Counted from the first letter of the stretch, positions 33,681 through 45,690 are shown. The stretch is DNA of 64,000 nucleotides from Diplolepis rosae (GCA_030998225.1 JAPYXD010000727.1:4650001-4714000); one strand, 5' to 3'. The notes: generated by a model not told the origin, from the sequence alone. Translations and numbers: made by a program.

Positions 33681-34315
33681 AAACTAAATTCGAACCAGTA
33701 TCACTACAAACTCAAATCCATCTTAACGTCCAAACAAAAGTATAATTCAAAATTTCAAGAGTTTGAAACCCTTTGACCAAAATTTGGTCGTTTTTGTATT
33801 GTTATTGAAACTATTTTAAAATATATAGGATTCAGAGGACGACTTCTAATCATTAATTACAAACTCTGTCGTATTCTTCGTTGGAAACAAGTATTTTCTT
33901 ATCTTTGCTGAACGCTTGAGCTCCTCATAATTTTTCTGATTTCCTCTCTTTACGAAGGTCGCATATAGCACTTTCATTATTGGAACCTCCTTTTCTCAAT
34001 TTTATCATCGAGTTCTTTGATGCAAAAGCTTTTGCCTCTCGTTGATTCTCATGAACCCATTTTTTAAATAATCTTTCCTCATAAAGTAGAAAAAAAAGAA
34101 GGATATTGAACGCACACCGTAAAATTTTTCTATGAATTCTCATGCGATGTAAAGGACTTATACAAGTAGGAAAGAAATTCCCAATTTTCATCTTTTTGAA
34201 CGTTTCATTACAATTTACCTAAAGGTAATATTGTATTATTTGCTGAAAAATTTAATAAATAAGATTTTAGAGCTTATTTATTTATTTGACAGTTTAAACT
34301 GTTGAGGAAATGTTT
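33681..34315. other. AT-rich intergenic stretch
   Basis: No supported gene or repeat. Confidence 0.5.
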
Positions 34316-35056
34316 TTATTTAGAAAGGTTTTGAAGTTTTTTTGAAGATTCCAGCACATTTATGTATTTTTAAACGAAAAATTTAGAGTTTTTTTTGACA
34401 TTGAGTCGGTTTCATTTATACACAAAATTTTTTCTACAGAAAGTGCTTTTTACAGAAAATACAAAGATTTAGTTTAATCGGGAAACAAAATTCGGAAGAT
34501 AGTTTCAGATTTTGGTTTCTAATTAAAACAGATTTTTATATTTACTGTGAAAAACACTATTTGTAGAAAAAATGTTGTGTATAAATGAAACCGACTCCAT
34601 TTTATGACTTTGAATTACTTTTTTGTACTTAACCAATTGTCATGTTCATTTTTTTATTTTGTTCCTTACAATGTGTAGCAACTTTTTGGGTATGGAAAGC
34701 AGTCAAGCTAAAAAAATAACTACAAAATTTTGTTTCTATATTTTGGAATATTTTTATTTATTTATTTATTTTATTTGTAACTTTGTTTTCAATTATGTTA
34801 CCTTATTTTCCATACCCAAAAAGTTGCTACACATTGTAAGTAACAAAATAAAAAAATGAACATGACAATTGGTTAAAAAACAAAAAAGTTATCCAAAGCA
34901 AAAAAATGCCCAAAAAACTCAAAATTTTTGGTTTAAAAATACATAAAGGTGCTGGAGTTTTAAAAACTCCCAAAACCTTTCTAAATAAAGGTGCAAAACA
35001 TAAAAGAAATTACATGGAAGGTCTAAACTCAAAAAATATTAAAGTTAGCGGGTCCC
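34316..35056. mobile_element. Family-3 inverted-repeat element, degenerate and interrupted
   Basis: Shares GAAAGGTTTTGAAG, GCAACTTTTTGGGTATGG and GGTCTAAACTCAAAAAA with the copies at 24460 and 31617. The right end GCGGGTCCCCTGATC has lost the TTAA. A separate MITE sits inside at 34403-34597. Confidence 0.78.
34403..34597. mobile_element. MITE nested in the family-3 element
   Basis: 195 bp. Terminal inverted repeats of about 40 bp begin GAGTCGGTTTCATTTATACA. Flanked by CATT on both sides. The copy at 24460 shows the uninterrupted sequence (TTTTTTGACATTTTTTTACT), consistent with a short target duplication. Confidence 0.82.
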
Positions 35057-35102
35057 CTGATCAGTTCTAAAGAAAAAAAAATAGATAAAATTTTGTGAAC
35101 TA

Positions 35103-35917
35103 CACTACCGGTCAGTATTGTGGGACCACCTGTTTTTCGATGATTGCTTAAACTATCTTAATTTCAATTCTATGAGTCATGAAATTTGTACTCTTAATAA
35201 TATGGAAGCCATCAAAATTATCTTTAAAATTAGTCTGGAATGAAGTCATTTCGTTAAATTTTGAAGAAGTTATTGCAAAAAAAGTCCAAATTTCAATGTT
35301 TTCTTAAATTTTAAATAACTTTCGAAACAATAAACATTTTTTAATGTTCTTAGGCTCATTTTAAAGATAAGATTCTACAGAATCGCAGTGAATTGTCATT
35401 ATAAATCTATAATTTTTTTCTTGCATAATACAAAGAGTTGAAATTGTAACAAAAAGTAGGGAAATTTCGAAAACATTTCATCTGTAGGTAAATCATAATA
35501 AAGATCATATAAATATATATTTTAAGGGAATTCAATACAAAATTCATGATTATATGTTTTATATATCTTATAAAAATGTTTTTCTCAGCAAAAACAATAT
35601 TGGAATTTTTCCAACTTTTTTATTTGAACTTTAACCTCGAGCAGTATGTAAGAAAAAAATTATACATTAATTCTAAGAATTTGGTTCGATTTTGTAGAAA
35701 TTCAGCTTTAAAATTAGTCTAAGAACATTAAAAAATGTTGATTATTTCGAAAGTTATTTAAAATTTAAGAAAGCATTGAAATCTTGATTATTTCTACAAT
35801 AACTTCTTCAAAATTAATTTAATTAAAAGAACAAATTTGTTCACTTACATAATTCAAATTAGGATAATTTAAGCAATTATCGAAAAACAGGTGGTTCCGC
35901 AATTCTGACCGGTACTG
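35103..35917. mobile_element. Tc1/mariner-type inverted-repeat element
   Basis: 815 bp with TA at 35101-35102 and 35918-35919. Termini CACTACCGGTCAGTATTGTG and CAGTACCGGTCAGAATTGCG (inverted) continue into GGACCACCTGTTTTTCGAT. The terminal motif is shared with the palindrome at 51012-52429. No transposase. Confidence 0.83.
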
Positions 35918-36159
35918 TATTACTTGATTTTATCTTATGGCAAAATGAGGAAAATTTGAAACTCTAATTTTATCTTTGTAGGGTGCTTTTCAAGATTCTA
36001 TAAAAAGACATAATCGAGGGTCTCTCACGTGTTTATATACTTTGATGTTTATACAAGATAATTATTTCCACCTACAGTATTAAAATGAGAAATTTCATGG
36101 CCAAATAAGCATCTCTTAATATTTATAACATAATATAAACTCTATTCCCTATTGGTCGA

Positions 36160-36880
36160 AATTGCACGTCTTTGATCCTTATCACGTAGAAATGTTGGAA
36201 ATCGGTAAGACAGACTCGTCCATCTCCTTCGGATGCATCTTTTCACTTCAGGCTTGGAAGTAACCGCTCTAACAAAAATCAATCTTCAAGGTCGTGAAGA
36301 AGAGCCAAGAAAGGATAGAAGGATATAAATAAAGTGAGAAGAAAGTGTCACTTTAGGGAAGAAACTCGATCAAGCAGAATACGATAGGGCGAAGTGTCAG
36401 AAGGGATCAAGAAGTGAAACTCGAACGAGTGCAAACAATAGCTGGTCGGTTTCGATGAGCTCGTAATATACTCGTTTTGTGATATTATAACGATAGCCCT
36501 GCACGGCAGGAAGGGATCGTGGATCGTAGGGGAGATCGGAGTATCGGCATAGCTAATCGTACCACCCAAGGTGGCACAGATTGAGAGCCCCATCAACACA
36601 CATCCTCTTCTGACAGGCCGATAGAACCAGCAGCCACGGATACCACCGGCTCTAATCAGTGTAGGTTCATTGTGTCTCCCAGCTAAAGAGACTCGATAGT
36701 TTTGTCGTTCTGAGCACCAGCAACCGCCATATTTCAAGCTCGTTGTACGTCCCCATTAGGGCGCTCCGCACGGAACTTCCGGTCAACCGGAAGTCCCAGT
36801 CCATGTGAACGGGCACAGAACGTCTTGTCAGGATCCTCGGAAAGAAGATGGAAGTCGCTACTGAGTTGTACGTATTTTTA
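36160..36880. other. G+C-richer island, possible first exon or promoter
   Basis: Composition rises clearly at about 36330-36850. A minus-strand open frame of 129 codons (36348-36737) shows no domain I recognise, and its Cys- and Arg-rich make-up does not look like a typical coding exon. The plus strand could equally hold an untranslated exon. Not called as a gene. Confidence 0.3.
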
Positions 36881-37041
36881 TTTACTCTTTTACTTCATAA
36901 AATTTTTTTTATTATTCACATTTTTCATTCTCCTACCTAGGCCCTAGATAGTCGTTCGTTTTTAAATTAACTCCAGCTAGGCAATTTATGGAGATACAAT
37001 GTTGTTTTGATAGGTTGCTTGGTTTGAGTAAATCTGAAAAA

Positions 37042-37419
37042 CCTGTGTGGACAAATTTCATGGCAGTTTATTGTCTGATCTGGCCCAGGTCTGGCAATAT
37101 CCAGACCGGCTAGTTTGTATGTGGTGAAGGACATTTTTTTTGAGAGGTTAGGTTTTTTAATCGAAATTGATAAATGTTTAATTAAAACGGTTATTCAACC
37201 AAGACTATTAACTGAGCACCAATTAGTGGCTAACCAGCTGCGGATTAGTGGCTGACTAACCACTGACTTGTGGCTGGCCAGCTGCTGACTAGCGGCTGAT
37301 CGTACAAATAGGTTACAGTTCTGGCCAGCCCCAGACCAGGCCTTATAGTCAGCGCCAGAACTCAAAACTAGACAGTCTGGTCTGGCGCTGGCTAGCGCCA
37401 TGAAATTTGTCTACACGGG
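37042..37419. mobile_element. Inverted-repeat element, CCCGTGTAGA type (378 bp)
   Basis: Ends CCTGTGTGGACAAATTTCAT and CCCGTGTAGACAAATTTCAT (inverted). The interior has CTGGC/GCCAG-rich repeats. The ends resemble those of the larger element at 55072-56855. Confidence 0.75.
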
Positions 37420-37426
37420 AAGAAGA

Positions 37427-38993
37427 CTTAACTCGCAAACAAATGAACAAACTGTCCTAACTGAAAATCTCCGTTCCCTTTTAACTCAACTGAAAATTTC
37501 AATTCCATTTTGACTTAACTGAAATGACTCGTGATATTTTGTTGTAACTGTTTTTTTTGTGGTTTTTTTAAATTTGTGATAAAAATGATAATGAGGCCAA
37601 GATCTATCCTACGTGAGAGTGTAAAGAAGCAAATTTCGATTTTCATTCAGAAAAGGGCATGTTTCCTTTCATTGTAACTGCAAATTATCATATTTGTTCC
37701 ATTCTACACTCGAGATTCCCTGTAAAAAGTCCTCCCTTATACGAGCGCGTCACGGTTCCCCACAACGAGCAGACGATCGACCTCTCTTCCCCCACTACTA
37801 CGGAATAAAGCGCGCTCGAATTTGAATTATATTACTGTTTATTGCATTTATCATCAAGACTTTTCTTTTTTTCTGGAAATATTCAAAAATAAACCTGATA
37901 AGCGTACATATTTTTATTATTATATTATTATATTTTTAGTATTTTGAGTACATACCGTCAAATAAGTCAATTCCATGTTGAATACTCGCAAAAATCTTTT
38001 TTATACGCTTTTTTACTATGTACATGCAATTATTCACATGGCATCACTGACAGACTGACTGCACGCATCACATAATGCGCATAACAGCGCATAGCAAGAA
38101 GTAGGATATGGAGGGGATCCTTCTCGCGCTCGATGCAGAGAGGCCTCCGATGCTCGAGCTTCTCGTTATAGGGAATCTCGAGTGTACTTGGTCTTAACTT
38201 CGATCGACGTAGAATGTTTTTTGTCTTCTTTACGAAAAAAAAAGACTATCAGTGGATTTTGACAGATATTATTTTCAAGCGTCGAAATGCCGGTAATCGA
38301 AGAAAGTTATTTTAATCCAAATATTTCCAAAGGTACGTATAAATTCGTACTGTCAACAAAAACTTATATAGAATATCCATACAATTCCTTTTTGAACAAA
38401 GTTTATAATCTCTCTCTCTCTCTATATATATATATATAATATACTAAAATTTACATCAATTATAAGTTTTAAAAATGTTTCATTGCAATGTTGCATCATA
38501 AAGTAACTTTTTTGGTATTTGGTTTTGATTTTTTTCTGCACTCAAATACACATCAATATTCTAGTTTGACATGATGATCTATTTATCTTTAGTAATGATT
38601 ACAACAAGAAAAAAATATAAAATAATTTTAGTTAAGTGACGAAAAAAAATTCAATTTTCACGAATTTTTGTTTTAAATGTAAATGGCGGATTGGCAATCG
38701 ATTTTTAACTCTTCACTTCTGTGTATTAAAGTCACTTTTTTTCACAATCTGTGATGTAACGCTTTTTTATAATTTTAGTGAAATAAGGTAAATTTATAAG
38801 AGTAATATTTTTAACATGACTCGCAAACTTGATACAGCTTGTTCTCTAAAACTGTCAAATAAGAGTTACAATAAAATGTCACAAACGATTGTAGTTAAGT
38901 CAAAATAGAACTGACATTTTCAGTTGAGTCAAAATGGAAAGAAGATTTTTAGTTAGGACAGTTTGTTCACTTGTTTGCGAATTAGGTCAAAGT
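37427..38993. mobile_element. Pair of ~140-bp inverted arms enclosing 1.3 kb
   Basis: The left arm (from 37427) and the right arm (to 38993) share, in inverse, CGCAAACAA, TGAACAAACTGTCCTAACT, ACTCAACTGAAAAT and ATTTTGACTTAACT. The enclosed DNA includes a G+C-richer part at 37730-37820 and 38050-38290. It could be one large non-autonomous transposon or two inverted copies flanking host DNA. Confidence 0.6.
38287..38332 (+). CDS. Candidate first coding exon (15 codons), gene unknown
   Basis: ATG in context CGAAATGC opens MPVIEESYFNPNISK, and the frame runs into an excellent donor, AAAG|GTACGT. About 200 bp of G+C-richer, promoter-like DNA precedes it. No downstream exon was found, so the rest would lie beyond the window across a very long intron. 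It lies between the inverted arms described at 37427-38993, so it may instead belong to a mobile element. I do not recognise the peptide. Confidence 0.28.
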
Positions 38994-39025
38994 CGCTCGG
39001 GATCTTCGATATGTCTTTTTTGAGC

Positions 39026-39732
39026 GGGACTTCCACCTTGTGACTCGTTTTGGGCCAAAATTCAACATATTTTTTCTACAGAATAGCATAAGATATCACA
39101 ATGATTTTTTTCATGTTGTTAGTTTATTCCTTAAGATAAAAAATATATTTACATGAAAAGTTCGAAAAAAAATGTTTGTAGTATAGTCGTCCTCGAACGT
39201 GACCTTGTCGGAAAGTTGGAGCCAAAATGTGACCATGAATTTAGCATCCCAGGTCGACTGAAACAAAAAAGCGCAACACAGTTTTAATTAGTAGCGTGTT
39301 GGCTTTCGTTAGGGATATACGTTTTCCAAAATTTTGAAATGAAGCAAAATGGCACCTATTTGTAAAAAAAATGAATTTTTTGGCCTATTTTCGATAGTTC
39401 ATTTAGTTGTGAAAGTGCGAAAAATCAAAATAAAATAAATCTAGCATGCCGAACGGAACAAGCATGTTCAATGAATATTCATTCCAAAAATCAGCTTGAT
39501 TCACCGAATACGTTTCTTGTAATCGTGGTCACAGTTTCGGAAAAAATATTTTTGAGAAAAACGCTCTTAAAGTTCAAGTTTAAACCCTAGTCATCTTTAA
39601 AACTTTGAAACTCTGGAAGCGTCATTTTTTTCATAAAATCTCTTTGGAAATCCATTTTCGATCGTTCATAGATTCGAAAAATACAACGAAAAAAAATTCG
39701 ATTTTTTGGAACACACAAGGTAGAAGTCCCCC
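39026..39732. mobile_element. Inverted-repeat element with one TTAA flank, family 6
   Basis: Left end GGGACTTCCACCTTGTG; right end in inverse GGGGGACTTCTACCTTGTG followed by TTAA (39733-39736). The left TTAA is degraded. No open frame. Confidence 0.65.
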
Positions 39733-39736
39733 TTAA

Positions 39737-40974
39737 TAATGATAATTCTAAAAAATATTAGAAATCTGGGGAAAATCGAAATGCAATGTTAACACTAGTT
39801 TACAGAATTAAAAAATTTTTCTACCCACCACATCTTAATATGATTTTTTCATTTATTTTGATTCACTAAACACGATAGTCACACTCAAAAAATTTTTTAC
39901 GGAAGCGTTTTTTAGATATCAATGTTCAAATTTTTCTTTTCAATTTTCGGAGTTGTTCCAACGTTTTTGAGAATATTTCGAGTTCTAATTGACCGATTTT
40001 CTTCAACAAGCACTCAAATAATGCTCTAATGCTAAAAATGCTAAAATGCTCTACATCTTTCTATCCTAAAGTTTTCAGATCGGCCCAGTATTTCAGATGA
40101 TAGCGATTTTAATATGTTGGAAAAGTTGGCTAATATTTGTGATTTCTATTCTTCCCAGGACGATATTTGAATTTCCGACCTCCATTTTTGCCAAAATTAT
40201 ATTTTTTTGAATCAAATAAACTTTTTTTTGGGTCTAGGCAAATAATATATTTTCTATAAATTCAGGACTTTATTTTTATAAATAACTTAATATAGTTTAT
40301 AACTCTTTTATCCCCCGCTATATAAATGTATATCTATTATGAAATATGGTTTAGTTTATGCGTAAACCAGGATTAAAGATACTGAAAATTGAAATTTAAT
40401 TATAAGTAGGTGTTGCCTAAATCGGCTTGCATTCACTAGTTGATATGATAATTATATTGTACCGTACGAGGGACGTGTAAATAACAAACCTGTTTCCTTC
40501 TGTGGGAGCACTTTGTACCGCGTTTTACACGTGCAATCACATTCAAGTGAATACACAAGCGGATTTTAACGAACGAATTCAGAGGCGAAATAGTTTCCCG
40601 CTTCAACAAATGCCTCATACACACAACAACCTTAGTTCGTAAATGCATATGCGCAATGGGAAGCAAATTAGTCAAATCGATAGAAACCCGAATCTGAAAT
40701 GGTACTTTTGCTTCTCTTCAAATTACCATTATGTTCGTCTAAGAAGTAAATGGGTTGTAATAAAAGAGATTCCCCCAAGTTTTTTATTACTCACTCCCTA
40801 ATGGGATGCAAAATCCAAAATACACGTGTTAACTTTCTTAATATTGATATCAGAAAAATCTAATTTTTACACTGTAAAAGCTAATCGTTCTATTTGTCCC
40901 TCTTCTTGTCATTCAGTGGAAGTTAAAGATTACCAAATTTATAACGAAGTTGAGGCTATGAGAAGAAGTTAATA
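39737..40974. other. AT-rich intergenic stretch
   Basis: No gene or clear repeat. A slightly G+C-richer patch at 40470-40660 has a 79-codon minus-strand frame without recognisable features. Confidence 0.5.
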
Positions 40975-41299
40975 CGCTGTTAAAACTTTTATTAATTTTA
41001 ATATAGACTTTAATATACAAGTGGTAAATTAAAAATAGAAGATTTGTATATTATGAAAAATTAATATACATTCATATTAAATTTAATAACTTTTCAATCA
41101 AAATATATTAAAATTAACAAACAGTATTAAAATATATAAACATGTGTATTAAAATTAAAGTAAAAAATTGTATTTTTTAAGATGAATGTATTTTAAATTT
41201 AATATACGTTACTGAAAAAAACTTCCATTACATGAACTATATTTATTAATTTTTCCAAATCATTTCAGTGGATTATGTATGCAGAAATTTCTAACAGTG
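40975..41299. mobile_element. TA-flanked MITE, CACTGTTAAAAATC family
   Basis: 325 bp with TA at 40973-40974 and 41300-41301. Left end CGCTGTTAAAACTTTTATTA; right end TTTCTAACAGTG. Related copies at 48888-49211, 49214-49417, 53030-53244 and 60838-60957. Confidence 0.78.
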
Positions 41300-41743
41300 T
41301 AAATTTTGAAGAATTTTCAGTAAAGTATCTCCAACTGTTCAGGACAATTTATAGACTTTCCGTAAGACTTTTTATAACTGCCAAGCAATAAAATATCTGG
41401 TTCTTGGTCTTTGAAAATTACCGAACTCGGCAGTAAAATGAGATATGCAGCCGTCATTCTGCGTATCCCAAGATAGTTGTGATGAATTATGTCCAGGATT
41501 TTGTTAGAATGTTTGTGCCATTTGTTATACACGAGGATTATTCGTAAGTCGTTAGGAATGAGGTACATAGAAGTAAGCTAGCGATCGAAGACGCACTCTC
41601 TAGCGAATAAGAAGTTTTGTCTTTTTTTGTATTTGCAAGGGAGTTCTTCAACTTTTCCTGAACTGGTCTGTGAAATATACAGATTTGGGTTTCAGAATTA
41701 TTCAATAGATTCCCGTCTGAAAATTGATTTACTTATTACTATG

Positions 41744-42504
41744 CACAGAAAGAAATTTAATGGCTAAATATGTTATATTACGTTTCGTGAGAAGAAGTAC
41801 CATTTTAGAGAGTAAACCAGAACTATTGGAAAAATTTCCGAAAAAGTCCCATCATAATGGTAAAGTTTATCATGTTAATCGTTAATCGCTGTCTGTCTGC
41901 AATTTGAGTCTAATAATGAAAGTCAAATCAATAAAAATCGATTTTACCATCTCCGATGCTAATAATTCCAAATTGAAGAAAAAACATTTTTTTCATTGCA
42001 TCATTTCGTCGTGCCACTTGTTGATCTTCATTGCTCCTTGTCGATTCCCTTTATTTATTTGTCAAGTGGCAAACATTTTAGTCGAAAAAAACCTACCTAA
42101 ATGCGTCCGACCGAGGGGGAATTGAACCTACAACGACCTACGGCTTTCAACGCACCCACGTCCTACAACTAACGCTACTAGACTACTTTCGCAATTGCGG
42201 TTCGAAATTTTGGAACTTGTATTAAAATACTCCTTTTCTAGAACGTTTTTAAAGGAGGAGAAAAAGTACCATCTAACGATTCCAACGTTTGAACTCTGAT
42301 GGGAACTTTTTCGAACGTTACGATTATAATATTCCGTAAATGCGTGAAAGTAATATTTAAACTTATGGAATGTCTTGTAATGTAAACGCGAAAGATATGC
42401 ATACACATCTTTAAAGGTATATTTCGTTTTAAAAAAAGTTGGCATACGAATTTTCAATTTTTACCAAAATTCTTGGTAATATTTCCATCAAATTTCTATC
42501 CGTG
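41744..42504. mobile_element. Inverted-repeat element with internal tRNA-like sequence
   Basis: 761 bp. Ends CACAGAAAGAAATTTAATGG and CACGGATAGAAATTTGATGG (inverted). Near the middle is the tRNA-like segment listed separately. No transposase. Confidence 0.6.
42100..42190 (-). other. tRNA-like/SINE-like segment
   Basis: On the minus strand, GTAGTCTAGTAGCGTTAG resembles a pol III A box, and GGTTCAATTCCCCC about 50 bases on resembles a B box. The cloverleaf is imperfect and no anticodon is assignable, so this is a tRNA-derived relic rather than a gene. Confidence 0.35.
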
Positions 42505-42519
42505 TATCACATGTCCTTA

Positions 42520-43003
42520 ACAGACGTGCTTTATTGTCTTTTGTTACGTTTCCCAACTTTTTAGAAAGATACTTTGTGAATTAAAAAAGTTATCTTACAT
42601 GAACGAATAAATATATAATTTAGTCACGGGGTCCGATTGATCCATGGCCTTAAAATTATTTTTTATTTTAATACAAATTAATTAGACGAGTTTGAAATTG
42701 CTGCCACTGGCTACATTATCGGAGAATCACCAGTCGCGTATCAGATAAGATACGTTGCCGACAGGTGTCCTCGTAGACAATTTCAAACTCTTCTACCGTA
42801 AATAAATGCAAATTAAATTCAAATTCTTTAAATTTGAATTTATTTCAATATACTATGCCTTCCCCTATTCCTTTTATATGCTATTATTTATCATTTCCTA
42901 AATTTTAACCCATTTATTTTGATTAAAAATTTAATATATGGAGAAAAAAATCGATAGCCAGTGACTGAATTGGGCACGTGACCTGTATGGTCCATGGCCT
43001 TAA
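42520..43003. repeat. Right-arm fragments of the CCATGGCCTTAA repeat
   Basis: 42530-42655 matches 58810-58935 closely (ACAGACGTGCTTTATTGT through GATCCATGGCCTTAA). A second CCATGGCCTTAA end is at about 42993. A small hairpin (ACGAGTTTGAAATTG ... CAATTTCAAACTC, about 42688-42793) lies between. Confidence 0.65.
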
Positions 43004-43372
43004 ATGCAGAGATAATTCTTTTTTAATTTCACATGATTGCATGTTAGTTATGGTTTTTGAACTCTTTAGACACGTTTTGTTATGCACATGTCGCATCCGT
43101 TACTGACGCGGAAATAAGAGCGAGTACATTAATAATTGCGAACAGTCGAATGATAAATCTTGTTGTAGTCATCTTTTGTAAATAGAGACGTGATAAGAAT
43201 CTTAGATTCAAAGGGAAGGAAAGAAATAGGTGCGTGGGTGGGTGTTTACTTGCAGCAGTGCCCCTAGTTCTTCCCGTGCCCTTTCTTTAGAAATAAGAAT
43301 TAGATATACGATTTTTTCATTCAAATTAAACACATTTTTTTAAGTACAAGGAATGAACATTAATCAATGATA

Positions 43373-43645
43373 CTCTCTAAATATGAATCAGTGAAATTTT
43401 CACTGATTAAATCAGTAATTTGCCTTTTCACTGATTTAGCAGTGAAAAAATATTTTTCACTGTTAAATTAGTTAATTTTCACTGATCGAATCAGTTATAA
43501 AAGTATATTTCACTGTTAAATCAGTTAATTTTAACTGAATTAATCAGTTAAATTTGACTGATTAACAGTAACCTTTTTTTAGCTATTTGAATCAGTCAAA
43601 TTTCACTGATAATCAGTGGATTATGACTGATTCAGATTTAGAGAG
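43373..43645. mobile_element. TA-flanked MITE, CTCTCTAAAT family, inside mariner A
   Basis: 273 bp. Ends CTCTCTAAATATGAATCAGT and GATTTAGAGAG. Flanks show TA on the left and TATA on the right, exactly one TA more than the mariner reading frame (NGKYIID) requires, so the target duplication is TA. Confidence 0.88.
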
Positions 43646-44229
43646 TATATTTTCCATTTCGTTCAATGACCTTTTGCCATCTTTACGGTAACTTCATGAT
43701 TCCACGCTCAGAGAACTTCTGGTCTTTATCGACAAAAAACTGAACCAAGTGCGGTTTCACAGCTTCATCATCATTGAAAGTTTTACCATTCAAGGAGTTC
43801 TGCAAAAATCGAAATAAATAGTAATCTGATTGTGAAAGGTCAGGGCTATATGGTGGATGTAACATCGCTTCCCAACTAAGCCTTAATAATTTTTGTCAAG
43901 TGGATAAAGATGTGTCTGGTGTAGCGTTGTCATGGTGAAAAATTAAACCTTTACAATTGACCAATCCTGGCCGTTTTTCTTTGACCGCTGTGTTCAATTT
44001 GTTCAGCTGACGACAGTAGACATTCGAATTTATCGTTTGGTTCCTTGGAAACAGCTCAAAATATACACAATCCAGTTTTCATCACCAGTGATAATTTGTT
44101 TCAAAAAATGATCGAATTAATTGCGTTTAAGATGCAAATTACAAGAGTTGATGCGTTTTGTTAAATGAATTTCTTTCAATTCATGTGGAATCGAAATATT
44201 AAGTTTTTTAACCAGTCCAAGACGATGTA

Positions 44230-45152
44230 CTACTGTGGGCAAAAACTAAGGTGAATTTTTAATTTGAACTTCGCGGGCTAACCATTTTGGGCAAACTCTT
44301 TTATTTTTATGTTGGTCCTACTGTTACTGACATCTGTGCCAAACTTCATGTCAATGTCATCATTTGTTACATAGTTACGCTTGTGTTTTCTAAATGACTA
44401 AAAGTGATTTTTTCGATTTTTACAATGTCTGAATTTGTTGAGCAAAAAAGTGCCATTAAAATTTGTTTGCGGGATAAAATTTCAGTTGCGGAAACTTTCA
44501 GGATGTTGCAGAAGGCCTTCGGTGATTTGACCATGTCGCAGAAAAATGTTTATAAGTGTTACAAAGACTTCAAAGAAGGCCGAGAACGTGTTGATGACTT
44601 GGAACGCCTCGGACGACCACCAACATCAACTGACGAGCAACACGTCAATCAAATCAAAGAATTAGTGCACATAAATTGTCGATTGACATCTAGAGACCTT
44701 ACTGACACTATTGGCATTTCAAGAGGATCACTCAAAACCGTTTCAAAAGATATTTTGGGCAGACAACTCGTGGTTTTTGCATCACGATAATGCTCCGTCT
44801 CACACTGCACTTGTTCTTCGTGACCATTTCGCCAAAAACTCAACGCATATCGTTCCACAACAACCACATTCGCCTGGTTTGGCTCCGTGTGACTTCTGGC
44901 TATTCCTCAAACTCAAGAGACCACACTGAGGACACCGTTTTCACACGATTGAAGAGATACAAGCCGAATCGAAGAAGGCTTTGAAGGCAATTCCGGAAAT
45001 CGAATTTAACAAGTGTTTCGACGATTGGAAAAAACGTTGGCATAAGTGCATTATATCGAGAGGGGATTACTCTGAAGGGGAAATTGATTTGGATAAATAA
45101 ATAAAGATTTTTCATTTTATAACAAAATTAGCCTAGTTTTTGCCCACATTAG
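44230..45152 (+). mobile_element. Mariner B: internally deleted mariner nested in mariner A
   Basis: 923 bp. Terminal repeats CTACTGTGGGCAAAAACTAA and CTAATGTGGGCAAAAACTAG (inverted), with TA at 44228-44229 and 45153-45154. Removing it restores the mariner A frame (RHIHRLG). Its own transposase is described separately. Confidence 0.9.
44425..45100 (+). pseudogene. Mariner B transposase, central deletion
   Basis: The N-terminal part from ATG at 44425 (MSEFVEQKSAIKICLRD, YKCYKDFKEGRERV, GRPPTSTDEQ) runs to about KDILG near 44760. It then joins in another frame to WFLHHDNAPSH and LAPCDFWLF (34 residues between the two Asp) and ends GEIDLDK at 45100. The segment that should carry the first catalytic Asp is missing, and a TGA interrupts after KRPH. 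Inactive, though its terminal repeats could be mobilised in trans. Confidence 0.87.
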
Positions 45153-45469
45153 TATATGACGGTCGATTGTTGATTTTGGTATTTTTAACATTTCTTCAAT
45201 CTCTCGGACAGTTACATGACGATCCAATTCAATTATGGCTTTGATTTGGTCATCATCAACTTCATTTGGCCGACCTGAACGTTCCTCATCTTTGAGTGGA
45301 AAATCCCCAGAACGGAATTTATCAAATCAATTTCGACACTGTACACGGAAAACTCATTATTGCTAGGGTGGCAATATTAGAGAGGTCGCAAGGTTATGTT
45401 GTTGTTGTCAACACGATACAAAGTGTATCGTGGTCAGAAGTATACACGTAGCGCTCTGACAGCGCTTTA

Positions 45470-45690
45470 CGCTCTAAAAACAAGTGTGTTACTTTTACAC
45501 GTCAATCACGATAGTAACTTTTTAGGCATTTGAAGTGTGTATTTTTAACACACATTTTGGGTACAAAACATTAAAGTGTTTGAAAATTAAACGTTTCGTT
45601 TGTAATGTGTATTAAAAATACACACTTCAAATGCCTAAAAAGTTACTATCGTATTTCACGTGTAGAAGTAACACACTTGTTTTTAGAGTG
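45470..45690. mobile_element. TA-flanked MITE inside element C, first copy
   Basis: 221-bp palindromic element, ends CGCTCTAAAAACAAGTGTGT and ACACACTTGTTTTTAGAGTG, TA on both sides. Confidence 0.82.

Noticed and set aside
36348..36737. 129-codon minus-strand frame, the longest non-transposon frame outside the two genes
   Set aside because: No recognisable motif, no splice context that extends it, and odd composition. Kept only as a G+C-rich island.
37195..37401. 68-codon minus-strand frame with Ala/Ser-rich start
   Set aside because: Lies wholly within the inverted-repeat element 37042-37419 and reflects its CTGGC repeats.
43373..43645. CRISPR-like array from repeated ACTGATT units
   Set aside because: Repeats are short, mixed in orientation and palindromic, part of a MITE. 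The window is eukaryotic.
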